A DNA stretch of 64,000 nucleotides, taken from the NCBI RefSeq assembly GCF_000956505.1, contig NZ_JYIX01000037.1, positions 248,001 through 312,000 on the forward strand, read 5' to 3'. The notes below the pieces were generated by a model. The model worked only from the letters and a program-made list of their open reading frames with translations. It was not told where the DNA came from and ran no database searches. Of the stretch, positions 53,600 to 63,001 are shown piece after piece. Source of the stretch: Microbacterium azadirachtae (GTDB lineage: Bacteria; Actinomycetota; Actinomycetes; Actinomycetales; Microbacteriaceae). The translations under genes were made by a program, and so were the position numbers. Each line of letters starts with the position of its first letter. The stretch's first letter is position 1.

Positions 53600-54460
53600 T
53601 CACTGTCCGATCTCGGTGCGCACCGCGTACAGCTCGGGGAAGAAGGTCAGATCGAGCGCGCGCTGCAGGAAGTCCACGCCGCTGGATCCGCCCGTCCCGA
53701 TCTTGCGCCCGATCGTCCTGGTCACCGTGCGCAGGTGCCGGAAGCGCCAGAACTGGAAGTTGTCCTCGACGTCGACGAGCTCCTCGCACGCCTCGTACAG
53801 GTCCCAGTGGTCGTGGGGGTTCTCGTAGATCTCGGTGAGCACGGGCACGAGCGAATCGTGCATCCGGTAGGGCTGGCGCACGTCGCGGTCGAGGATCTCC
53901 GCAGGGATCGGCAGGCCGCGACGTGCGGCGAACCGCAGGAACTCGTCGTACAGGGTCGGCCGCTCGAGCTCCGCCGTGAGCATCGCGAGATTCTCAGGGT
54001 GGGAGCGGAACACGCTCAGCATCCGCTCGTTCTTGTTTCCGAGCGCGAACTCGACGGCGCGGTACTGCACGGACTGGAAGCCCGAGGAATTGCCGAGGTC
54101 GCCGCGGAACTGCGCGTACTCGGTGGGGGTGAGCGTCGCCAGCACCGACCACTGCTGCGTGAGCACCTCCTGGATGTGCTTGACGCGCGCCATGTGCTTG
54201 AGGGCCGAACGCAGGTCGTCCTCGGCGAGTCGGTCTCGCGCGGTGCCCAGCTCGTGCAGCACGAGCTTCAGCCACAGCTCGGTCGTCTGGTGCTGGATGA
54301 TGAACAGCATCTCGTCGTGGTGCTCCGGCACGCTGACCGGGTGCTGCGCGCTGAGGAGCCGATCCAGGTCGAGGTACGACCCGTAGGTCATCCGATCCTT
54401 CAGATCGGTGACGATGCCCTCTTCGAGCGCCCGCTGGTTCGCGGTCGTGTTGTCCGGCAC
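53600..54460 (-). CDS. kynA: Tryptophan 2,3-dioxygenase
   Basis: A 286-residue haem enzyme that converts L-tryptophan to N-formylkynurenine. Family motifs are YLDLDRLLSAQ, the distal-side HHDEMLFIIQHQTTELW (His near 48), the heme-ligand His in WRFRHLRTVTR and the GTGGSSGVDFL loop near 260. AAGGAGG precedes GTG 54460. The downstream amidohydrolase overlaps the operon. No kynureninase or formamidase of a known type lies in the window. Confidence 0.94.
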   Translation of the reverse strand: MPDNTTANQRALEEGIVTDLKDRMTYGSYLDLDRLLSAQHPVSVPEHHDEMLFIIQHQTTELWLKLVLHELGTARDRLAEDDLRSALKHMARVKHIQEVLTQQWSVLATLTPTEYAQFRGDLGNSSGFQSVQYRAVEFALGNKNERMLSVFRSHPENLAMLTAELERPTLYDEFLRFAARRGLPIPAEILDRDVRQPYRMHDSLVPVLTEIYENPHDHWDLYEACEELVDVEDNFQFWRFRHLRTVTRTIGRKIGTGGSSGVDFLQRALDLTFFPELYAVRTEIGQ

Positions 54461-54470
54461 AGGGCGACCT

Positions 54471-54507
54471 CCTTGTCGTTAACACGTCCCTTGTCGTTGA
54501 ACACGTC
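54471..54507. repeat. Direct repeat in the kynA promoter region
   Basis: CCTTGTCGTTAACACGTC (54471-54488) and CCTTGTCGTTGAACACGTC (54489-54507) are tandem, differing by one inserted base. They lie just upstream of the kynA ribosome site and may be operator half-sites. Confidence 0.7.
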
Positions 54508-54584
54508 CAGTATTTCACCGGTGCTTCGGAAGCGTCTGTGATCGGAGCCATCGCTCCGCCCCGTGATTCGCCTCGATGCACTTG

Positions 54585-55877
54585 TCATCGGCTGCGCGAG
54601 TGTGTAGCCGAGAAGCCCGTCTCTTCCACGAACATGACGCGAGGCGGCGGCGTATCCGAGTATTCGACGCCGGCGGGGGTGGTCCAGACGATGGTCCCGT
54701 CTCGGTGCTGTCGCGCGGTCCAGCGCCATCTCGCGTCGACGTCCGGGTGCTTGAGGGCATGGTGGGTGGCGCAGAGGCACGCGAGGTTCGTGATCGCGGT
54801 GGGTCCGCCGCGGGCGTGGTCGTAGGTGTGATCGATCTCGCACCTGCGCGCGGGTCTGCGGCAGCCCGGGAACCGGCAGGTGCGGTCTCGGGCGCGGAGG
54901 TGGCGTCTCATCGCCTCGGTCGGCTGGTAGGCGGTGGTGCGGGTGATCATCCCCGCGTCGTCGAGGTGGAGTCGTCGCCAGGAGGCGGCGGATGCGGCGA
55001 GACCGCGTGCGAGGGCGGCGTCTGTCGGACCGTGGCCGTCGAGCTCGGCGAGGCGGTCGTCGATCCCCGCGAGGGTGGCGGCGCTGACCGTGACCTGTAC
55101 CGTCGGGCGGATGCTGTCGAGGATGTCGGCGTCGTGATCGATGCGGCCGGTGAGCAGCCGCAGCAGGATCCGGTCGCAGCGCACCTGATCCAGGGTGCGG
55201 GCGTCGCCGAGGGGCTCGGAGTCCGCTCCGGCCTGCTTCGCCGCGCGGAGGATCGCGTGGCCCTCTTGCGTGACCAGGTCGTAGGCGGAGTGGATGAGCA
55301 CGGCGGGGCCGGTGACGTGCAGGGTCGCCTGTCCGCGTCCTTCGTCGGTCACCGTGACGACCCGCTGGTCCTGTGCGCGGTCGTGCTGCTCCTGCACGGT
55401 CGCCGGCGCGAGGGCGGCGACGACGCTCTCGGCGAAGGCCTTCGTGCGCGCGCGAGTCTCCGTGGACGCGTAGGGGACGACCGCCGTCTCGTAGGCGGCC
55501 GTCACGGCGTCGTCCCCGGCGGGGAGGTCGCGCGCGGCCTCGACGATCACGTCGGCGTGGGCGAGCGTGAGCGCACCGGCGGCGAGGGCTTCACGCGTGC
55601 CAGGGAGGCGCTCCTGCAGGGTGTGCGCATTGGCGAGCTGCTTCGCCGCGGCGTAGGCGGTGACCCGCAGCCCTGCGGAGAACTCGCTGATCATGGATCG
55701 TTCGGCCTGCTCGAATCCGTCCTGCCCCGGTCGGATCTCATCGAGGAGCAGCCGCACCCGTTCGGCGAGTCTCTCCGCCTTCACGGCGTGCAGCCGGGCG
55801 ATCTCGCGGTCGATCTGCGCGCACTCCTCGACCAGCGCCGCGCTGCGTCGGAGCGTGTGGTCGGGGGCGAGTTCCAT
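54585..55877 (-). CDS. DUF222/HNH endonuclease-domain protein
   Basis: A 430-residue protein. Residues about 1-300 form the DUF222 region; residues about 335-380 hold a zinc-type HNH motif (CRFPGCRRPARRCEIDHTYDHARGG, then CATHHALKH), with the catalytic His in EIDH. Such proteins are multicopy in actinobacteria and not tied to one element; the activity is not established. TAGGCT ends 6 nt before the ATG at 55877, so leaderless translation is likely. No mobile element surrounds it. Confidence 0.88.
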   Translation of the reverse strand: MELAPDHTLRRSAALVEECAQIDREIARLHAVKAERLAERVRLLLDEIRPGQDGFEQAERSMISEFSAGLRVTAYAAAKQLANAHTLQERLPGTREALAAGALTLAHADVIVEAARDLPAGDDAVTAAYETAVVPYASTETRARTKAFAESVVAALAPATVQEQHDRAQDQRVVTVTDEGRGQATLHVTGPAVLIHSAYDLVTQEGHAILRAAKQAGADSEPLGDARTLDQVRCDRILLRLLTGRIDHDADILDSIRPTVQVTVSAATLAGIDDRLAELDGHGPTDAALARGLAASAASWRRLHLDDAGMITRTTAYQPTEAMRRHLRARDRTCRFPGCRRPARRCEIDHTYDHARGGPTAITNLACLCATHHALKHPDVDARWRWTARQHRDGTIVWTTPAGVEYSDTPPPRVMFVEETGFSATHSRSR

Positions 55878-56149
55878 GCCTTCAGCCTAGAACGCAGAAC
55901 CGACACTGGAGGGGAGAATCCGGGATCTGTGGACAATCAGTTTCGCACATATGTATCGCGGATCGAAGCGCGGATCCACGCGGTCGCGGCGCGCGGCTAG
56001 GCTGAGGTTCGACAGCGCCTAGGGTTCCGAGGTCCGCCCGACTGGTCCGAGCGGCGCCACGTCGGGTCCTCGTGGGCCCGGCGTCATCTGAACGGACAAA
56101 AGCCTGGAGGAACCACGTCCGTCGCGCCCGCGGCCGACCGAAGGTTCCC

Positions 56150-57034
56150 ATGTCGCTTCTCGCATTCGTCCTCGTCTTCTCCGCCGCTGTCGCGCACGCG
56201 GGCTGGAACGTGCTGGCGCACGGCATCAGCCGTGCGGGTCTCCCGTTCCTCTGGTGGGGCGCCGTCGCGAGCACGGTCCTCTGGATCGGAGTGGTGCCGT
56301 TCACCGGCGGCCTCGGATCCGGCGACATCGGCGGCTTCGTGCTCGGCGTGCTCGCCTCGAGCGTGCTCCACGTGGCCTACATGGCCGTGCTGCAGCACGG
56401 CTACCGCGTCGGCAATCTCTCCACGGTCTACGCGACCGCGCGCGGCACCGGACCGTTCCTCTCGGTCATCATCGCGATGCTGCTGTTCGGCGAGCGTCCC
56501 TCACCCCTCGCGCTGGTCGGGGTGGCGGTGGTCATCCTCGGAATCGTCGCGATCGGCTTCGTGGATCGGGTGGGGGCCGTGCGCCGGGGCGTCGGGGCCG
56601 GCGGTCGGCGGCGGATCGATCCCGGGCTGCTGTTCGGCGTGCTCACCGGGGTCGCCATCGCGCTCTACACGATCTGGGACGCGTTCGTCGTGCGCTCGTT
56701 CTCGATCTCCCCTGTCGCGTTCATGGTCGGCACCGCAGGCATGCAGGCGGTCTACTACACGGCCGCGATGCGTCGTCGGTGGCCCGCTGCCGCGGCGCTG
56801 TGGCGCACCGAATGGCGCCGGATCGTGGCCTTCGGGATCCTCTCGCCGCTGTCGTACATCCTCGTGCTGCAGGCGATCAGGATCGCCCCCGTCGCGCTCG
56901 TGGCGCCGCTGCGGGAGGTGAGCGTGGTGCTCGTCAGCCTGTTCGGCGCTTTCGTGCTGCGCGAGGGCCGCCCGATCTGGCGGATCGGAGCCGCGGCGGT
57001 CGTCGTCGCAGGGATCGCGCTGCTCGCGGTGTGA
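56150..57034 (+). CDS. EamA-family transporter
   Basis: A 294-residue drug/metabolite transporter with two EamA repeats and about ten membrane helices (first repeat about 5-135, second about 160-294). The conserved repeat ends ERPSPLALVGVAVVILGIVAIGF and EGRPIWRIGAAAVVVAGIALLAV are visible in part. GAAGG precedes the ATG at 56150. Substrate unknown; efflux of an amino acid or metabolite is typical. Its stop lies just before the convergent gntR gene. Confidence 0.88.
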   Translation: MSLLAFVLVFSAAVAHAGWNVLAHGISRAGLPFLWWGAVASTVLWIGVVPFTGGLGSGDIGGFVLGVLASSVLHVAYMAVLQHGYRVGNLSTVYATARGTGPFLSVIIAMLLFGERPSPLALVGVAVVILGIVAIGFVDRVGAVRRGVGAGGRRRIDPGLLFGVLTGVAIALYTIWDAFVVRSFSISPVAFMVGTAGMQAVYYTAAMRRRWPAAAALWRTEWRRIVAFGILSPLSYILVLQAIRIAPVALVAPLREVSVVLVSLFGAFVLREGRPIWRIGAAAVVVAGIALLAV

Positions 57035-57055
57035 CGACCTGGTCAGGAATCGCCC

Positions 57056-57802
57056 TCAGCCGCCCACCGCGCGGAGGTACTGGCCGTCCGGGGAGATGCC
57101 GGATCCGGAGACCGTGAAGCGCACGATGCTGGAGAGGTAGCGGTCCTCGCTGGCCTCGAAGATGCGGCCGTCGGCGCCGCGCGAGGTGCGGCTGAGGCGC
57201 AGGATCGGGGTGCCCTGCGGCACCTGCAGCAGCGTCGCGTCCTGCTCGTCGGCGGCGACCGCGTCGATCTCGTGCTGCAGGCCCACGATCGGATGGCCCT
57301 GTGAGCCCAGGAACTCGGTGATCGAGATCGCATCGGTGTCGACCGCGAACAGCAGGCGGCCCACCTCCTCGGTGTAGAACAGCCGCTCGAGCATCGTGGG
57401 GCGGTCGTCGAGGAAGCGCAGCCGGACGACGCTCACGATCGTGTCGCCGGGATCCACGCCGAGCGCCTGCGCCTTCTCGGCTCCGGCGCGGCGCAGGCTC
57501 AGCTCCTGGGTGCGCGCCCCGGGGCGGGCGCCGAGCTCGCGCGCCCAACGGGTGAACGGCACGGACACGTCGACTGCCTGGGTCGCCTTGCGCTCGACGA
57601 CGCGCGCGGGCCGCCCGCGGGCGGTCTCGATGAGGCCCTCGGCGCGGAGCGCTGCGAGGGCGTTGCGGATCGGTCCGCGCGAGGTGCTCCAGCGTTCCGC
57701 GAGCTCGGCCTCTGTGGGCACGGCGTCTCCCGGACGCAACCGCCCCTCGGCGATCCTGGCGCGCAGATCGTCAGCGATCTGGGTGTAGACAACCTCGGGC
57801 AC
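57056..57802 (-). CDS. GntR-family (HutC/UTRA) regulator of the phosphonate operon
   Basis: A 248-residue regulator: winged helix-turn-helix at about 8-70 (AELAERWSTSRGPIRNALAALRAEGLI) and a UTRA ligand domain at about 95-240. GTG 57802 has TAGTAT 6 nt upstream on its strand, so it is leaderless. It is divergent from phnD, and a shared element TAGGYATACWWC occurs in both promoters. This family includes PhnF, the phosphonate-operon regulator. Ligand probably a phosphonate or a breakdown product. Confidence 0.87.
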   Translation of the reverse strand: MPEVVYTQIADDLRARIAEGRLRPGDAVPTEAELAERWSTSRGPIRNALAALRAEGLIETARGRPARVVERKATQAVDVSVPFTRWARELGARPGARTQELSLRRAGAEKAQALGVDPGDTIVSVVRLRFLDDRPTMLERLFYTEEVGRLLFAVDTDAISITEFLGSQGHPIVGLQHEIDAVAADEQDATLLQVPQGTPILRLSRTSRGADGRIFEASEDRYLSSIVRFTVSGSGISPDGQYLRAVGG

Positions 57803-57803
57803 A

Positions 57804-57913
57804 TAGGCATACTACTTCGTCGCGTCGGTCGGGCGCACCCCTGTTCCTGCGGTGTTCATTCAGGAGAATCGCGGGTGAACAGTCGGGGAACAGTGCCGAG
57901 TTAGGTATACATC
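57804..57913. promoter_or_regulatory. Paired GntR operator candidates
   Basis: TAGGCATACTAC at 57804-57815 covers the gntR -10 box. TAGGTATACATC at 57902-57913 lies 64 nt before the phnD start. They agree at 9 of 12 bases (TAGGYATACWWC). The rest of 57803-57976 holds no gene; GGTGAACAGT and GGGGAACAGT form a direct repeat near 57875. Confidence 0.5.
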
Positions 57914-57976
57914 TCGGGCGCCGGCTTGAGAGAGTCTTCGAGGATTCCCTCCGCACCTGAAACCCGAAAGGTCCTC

Positions 57977-58903
57977 ATGAAGCTTCGCGCTCTCACCGTC
58001 GCAGCCGGCGCCGCCGTGCTCGCCCTCGGCCTGGCCGCGTGTTCCGGCGCTGCCGGTGCCGCCACCGGCACCGACGCGCCCGCTGCCGCGAACGGCGGCT
58101 ACGCCGTCGACGCGAACACCCTCGTCTTCGGCGTCGTGCCCGACTCGGTCGACACCCAGACCAACTACCAGCCACTCATGGACTACCTCGCCAAGGAGAC
58201 CGGCAAGAAGGTCGAGTACCACGAGTCGACCGACTACGCCGCGCTCATCGAGGCCGCCGTCGCCGGCAAGGTCGACGTCGCCTCGTTCTCCGGCTTCACC
58301 TACATCACCGCGACCAACGCCGGTGCCAAGCTGACCCCGATCTCCTCGATCGTCACCAAGCAGGGCCAGGAGCCGGGCTACTACTCCGAGGCGATCGTGC
58401 CGAAGGGATCCTCGATCACCTCGATCAAGGACTTCAAGGGCAAGAAGGTCTGCTTCGTCGACCCGTCGTCGACCTCGGGCTACCTCTTCCCGAGCTACAA
58501 CCTGCTCAAGGACGACATCGACCCGAAGACGGGCGTCTCCCCGGTCTTCGCGGGCAAGCACGACGTGAGCGTGCAGAAGGTCGGCGAGGGCAAGGAGTGC
58601 GAGGCGGGCTTCGCCGAGGACAGCGAGGTCGCCAAGAGCGACAAGGTCACCGTCGTCGACAAGACGATGGTCCCCGGCGCCCCTCTGGTCTACAACACGG
58701 CCCTGCCGAAGGAGACCGCCGACAAGGTCGTGACCGCGCTCAAGGAGATCACGATCGACGACATCGTGAAGGCCGGCGTCAAGAACGCGGACAGCGACGC
58801 GTTCAAGGCGACCTTCTACGCGACCAAGCCGGTCGACGACAAGTACTACGACATCATCCGCGACATCTGCGACAAGACCAAGGCCGATCAGTGCAAGAAG
58901 TGA
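57977..58903 (+). CDS. phnD: Phosphonate ABC transporter substrate-binding lipoprotein
   Basis: A 308-residue lipoprotein: signal peptide with lipobox LGLAACSG (Cys22), then a PhnD-type periplasmic-binding fold (TLVFGVVPDSVDTQTNYQPLMDYL region, VDVASFSGFTYI, KKVCFVDPSSTSGYLFPSYNL). The STSGY loop and preceding Asp-Pro-Ser are the phosphonate-oxyanion site. GAAAGG precedes the ATG at 57977. Two hairpins lie between it and phnC. Confidence 0.92.
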   Translation: MKLRALTVAAGAAVLALGLAACSGAAGAATGTDAPAAANGGYAVDANTLVFGVVPDSVDTQTNYQPLMDYLAKETGKKVEYHESTDYAALIEAAVAGKVDVASFSGFTYITATNAGAKLTPISSIVTKQGQEPGYYSEAIVPKGSSITSIKDFKGKKVCFVDPSSTSGYLFPSYNLLKDDIDPKTGVSPVFAGKHDVSVQKVGEGKECEAGFAEDSEVAKSDKVTVVDKTMVPGAPLVYNTALPKETADKVVTALKEITIDDIVKAGVKNADSDAFKATFYATKPVDDKYYDIIRDICDKTKADQCKK

Positions 58904-58917
58904 TCTGACCGATCACA

Positions 58918-58949
58918 CCGGGGCCGGCGGCACGCGCCGGCGGCCCCGG
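58918..58949 (+). terminator. GC hairpin after phnD
   Basis: CCGGGGCC (58918-58925) and GGCG (58926-58929) pair with CGCC (58935-58938) and GGCCCCGG (58942-58949) with a 3-nt bulge. It starts 15 nt after the phnD stop and may stop part of the transcripts. Confidence 0.7.
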
Positions 58950-58952
58950 CTT

Positions 58953-59021
58953 GCGAGAAATCACTCCCCGCATGAGACACCACGGCAGACGTGGTGTCTC
59001 ATGCCGGATCTGGTTTCTCGC
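58953..59021 (+). repeat. Two-tier hairpin between phnD and phnC
   Basis: GCGAGAAA (58953-58960) pairs with TTTCTCGC (59014-59021). Inside, GCATGAGACACCACG (58970-58984) pairs perfectly with 58990-59004 over a GCAGA loop. Its ATGAGAC/GTCTCAT ends match the hairpin at 37525. The phnC ribosome site follows at 59042. Confidence 0.8.
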
Positions 59022-59055
59022 CAACGATCCCGTTCACAACCAGGAGCACGCCATC

Positions 59056-59969
<914 letters not shown>

Positions 59970-59973
<4 letters not shown>

Positions 59974-61718
59974 CCGTCGTCGCCGCACCCCGCCGCGAGG
60001 GCTACGTCGGCGGCCTCCTGTCCCGCGCGCCGAAGCACCGGGTGTCTCCGGAGCGCATCGCGGCCTCGCTCACACTGGTCGTGCTGGTCGTGCTCGGCAT
60101 CGCCTCGCTCGTGCAGAGCGGCTTCTCGCTCGCCGGCGTCTTCCAGAGCTGGGGCAACGCGCAGCGCTTCACGACGCGCGTGGGGGCGCTGACCTTCCCC
60201 GCGCCGCTCGACCTGCTCTGGCTGATCGCGCTCACCGTGGGGCTGGTGCTGGTCGGCACGCTCGTCGCCGCCGCGCTCTCGGTGCCGATCGCCTACCTCG
60301 CCGCCGCGAACACCACGCCGGGACCCGTCTGGCGCGGGATCGCCCGGTTCATCGGCGTGCTCACCCGCTCGATCCCCGACGTCGTGCTGGCGATGGCGTT
60401 CGTGCTCATGTTCTCGCTGGGCACCCTGCCCGGCATCCTCGCGATCGGGATCCACTCGATCGGCATGATCTCGAAGATGTTCGCCGATGCGATCGAGCAG
60501 ATCGACGAGGGCCCGCGTCTCGCGATCCGGGCCGCCGGAGGCACGAAGCTCCAGCAGTTCACCGCGGGCGTGCTGCCCCAGGTGCTGCCGAGCTGGGTCG
60601 CGACCGTGCTGCACCGCAACGACATCAACCTGCGCGGCAGCGTCGTACTCGGCTATGTCGGCGTCGCGGGGCTGGGCCTCGAGATGTCCTACGCGTTCAA
60701 GGCGCTCAACTACGGCCGGGGCCTCGGGATCGCCCTGGTGATCTTCGTGCTCTGCGTCGTGATGGAGATCGTCTCGAGCGCGGTGCGCGGCGCGATGCTC
60801 GGCGAGACTGCGCAGACGCGGTCGTGGATGGACCGGATCCTGCATCCGCGTCTCCGCCGCCGCGAAGAGGCGGGGAGCGGCGCCGCGGCAGCCGCCGCTG
60901 CCGCGAAGCCGGCCTGGGCGATGTCCCCGTCCGCGGCCGTGCGCCGCCCGTGGACGCGCGAGCGCCGCCGCAACACGATCGCCGGCTGGGTGGCCGTCGC
61001 GATCGTGATCGGCAGCCTCATCGTGTGCCAGATCCAGTGGAGCGACCTGATCACGGTGTGGGCGAAGATCCCCGAGACCGCCGTGAAGTTCTGGCCGCCC
61101 GATTTCGGCAACTACGACGCCTCCGTCATGCTCGGCGCCATGCGGGACACGATCGCGATCGCGCTCGCCGCCACCGTGCTGACGCTGCTGCCCTCGCTGC
61201 TGCTCGGGTCCTTCGCCGCGCGCAACGTCGCCCCGAACGGCACGGTGCGCGGCATCGCCCGGTTCCTGCTCGTCGGGATCCGCGGCATCCCGGAGCTCAT
61301 CCTCGCGATCGTGCTCATCGTGGTCACCGGGCTCGGTCCGACCGCGGGCATCGTGGCCCTCGCGATCGGCGGCATCGGGCTGCTCGGCAAGCTCGTCGCC
61401 GACTCGTTCGAGGAGGTCGACCGCGGCCCGGAGCGCGCACTCCGCGCGGTCGGCGCCACCCGGATCCAGACCTACGCCTCGGCGACCGTGCCGCAGGGCA
61501 CGCGCGCGCTCATCGGGCACAGCTTCTACATGCTCGACACGAACATCCGTGCGGCGACGATCCTCGGCATCGTCGGCGGCGGAGGAGTGGGCTACTACCT
61601 GCTGAACGCCGGCCAGGGCTCGCGCTACGAGGTGGTCACGGCGATCGTGCTGATGATCCTCGCCACGGTGCTCGTGGTCGAGGGGCTCGCGATGTGGATG
61701 CGGAGGGTCTTCCGATGA
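59970..61718 (+). CDS. phnE: Phosphonate ABC transporter permease, PhnE-PhnE fusion
   Basis: A 582-residue membrane protein with two PhnE-type permease domains (about 25-285 and 355-580). Both carry family motifs: the first has IEQIDEGPRLAIRAAGGT, the second FEEVDRGPERALRAVGAT. Between them is a hydrophilic Ala-rich linker. In many bacteria these are separate genes, so this is a fusion. GTG 59970 overlaps phnC, and the stop overlaps the ATG at 61715. Confidence 0.92.
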
Positions 61719-61750
61719 GGGAAGGGAAGGCGATGAGGGAAGGGAACGCG
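61715..61750 (+). repeat. 18-bp duplication of ribosome site and start codon
   Basis: ATGAGGGAAGGGAAGGCG and ATGAGGGAAGGGAACGCG are tandem, followed by ATG 61751. All three ATGs are in frame. Each unit carries an A/G-rich ribosome site before the next ATG. Confidence 0.9.
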
Positions 61751-63001
61751 ATGACGGTTTCCCCCCACGACCGGTTCGACGTCGCGGTCGTCGGATCCGG
61801 CATCGTCGGCCTCGGCGCGGCGTATGCGGCCGCGCGACGAGGGCTGCGCGTCGTGGTCGTGGACCGCACCGACCGGCCGGTGGGCGCCACGATCCGCAAC
61901 TTCGGCCACCTCTGCATCGGCGCGCAGGACGGACCGGCGCGCGCCTACGGCGAGGTGTCGCGCGGGATCTGGCTCCGCCTCGCGGCGGAGGCCGGGTTCT
62001 GGGCGCGTGAGAGCGGCACGCTCGTCGTCGCCAGGGCGGAGGACGAGCGGACCCTCCTGGAGGAGGCCGCCGCGGCCGACGGCGATGACGGCGGGATCCG
62101 CCTGCTCTCGCCCGCCGAGGTGACCGAGCTCGCCCCGGTGCGCCCGGAGGTGGTGCACGGCGGAGCGCTCGTTCCCGGCGACCTGCAGGTGAACCCGCGG
62201 GAGGCCGCCGCCGCGATCGTGCGGCATCTGGCCGCGCTCGGGGTGGAGTTCCGCTTCCGCACCGCGGTCACCGAGGTCGGCACGGGGCTCGTGCGCACGA
62301 CCCGCGGCGACATCGCAGCGAGCGACGTGGTCGTGGCCGTGAACCACGACGTCGATCAGCTGCTGCCCGCTCTCGCCGAGCGCGCGGGCGTGATCCGCTG
62401 CGCGCTGGACATGATGCGCGTCTCGGCCGATCTGCGCGCACCGCTGCAGGCGCCTCTGCTCACCGGCTGGTCGCTCGTGCGCTATCGCCGCTTCGCGGGC
62501 CTCGGCACCGCGACGGCGCTTCGTGAACGGCTGCACGCCGAACGCCCTGAACTCGCCGCGCTCGACCTGAACCAGATGTACACGCAACTGCCCGATGGGA
62601 CGCTGCTGCTCGGCGACTCGCACCACAAGGCCGTGCAGCCGGATCCGTTCCAGCCCGAGGCCGCGTTCGACGCGTTCCTCGCCGAGGCGCGCGAGCTCTT
62701 CGACGTGGGCGGGATGCGCGTGCTCGAGCGCTGGCAGGGCGTGTACGCGGCCGCCGGCGAGGAGTTCCTCATCGAGGAGGTCGCTCCTCGCGTGCTCGCG
62801 CTCGCCGCGACCACCGGCATCGGCATGACCACGGGTCTCGGCCTCGCTGAGATCGAGACCGCCCGCGTCTTCGGCTGGGGCGGATCCGGATCCCCGGACG
62901 GCGACGCCTCAGTCGGAGACGGAACACAGATCACCGCCATCGTCGGCGGCGCAGGAACGACCGCCACCGTCGGCGGCATCGCACAGGAGGAGAACGCATG
63001 A
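61751..63001 (+). CDS. FAD-dependent oxidoreductase of phosphonate clusters (TIGR03364 type)
   Basis: A 416-residue flavoprotein of the DAO (D-amino-acid oxidase) fold: dinucleotide loop VAVVGSGIVGLGAAY (about 10-24), acidic end of strand 2 VVVDRT, ATIRNFGHLCIGAQDG, and a C-terminal second FAD segment ATTGIGMTTGLGLAE (about 365). It matches the oxidoreductase found with phnCDE and a PhnX-like hydrolase in actinobacteria, proposed to oxidise an amino- or N-methylaminophosphonate. I take ATG 61751 as the usual start; 61715 and 61733 are possible and would add 12 or 6 residues. Its end overlaps the next gene. Confidence 0.86.
   Translation: MTVSPHDRFDVAVVGSGIVGLGAAYAAARRGLRVVVVDRTDRPVGATIRNFGHLCIGAQDGPARAYGEVSRGIWLRLAAEAGFWARESGTLVVARAEDERTLLEEAAAADGDDGGIRLLSPAEVTELAPVRPEVVHGGALVPGDLQVNPREAAAAIVRHLAALGVEFRFRTAVTEVGTGLVRTTRGDIAASDVVVAVNHDVDQLLPALAERAGVIRCALDMMRVSADLRAPLQAPLLTGWSLVRYRRFAGLGTATALRERLHAERPELAALDLNQMYTQLPDGTLLLGDSHHKAVQPDPFQPEAAFDAFLAEARELFDVGGMRVLERWQGVYAAAGEEFLIEEVAPRVLALAATTGIGMTTGLGLAEIETARVFGWGGSGSPDGDASVGDGTQITAIVGGAGTTATVGGIAQEENA

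Noticed and set aside
54585..55877. HNH protein as a sign of a mobile element
   Set aside because: No transposase, integrase, direct-repeat borders or composition change lie around it; DUF222/HNH genes are ordinary multicopy genes in actinobacteria.
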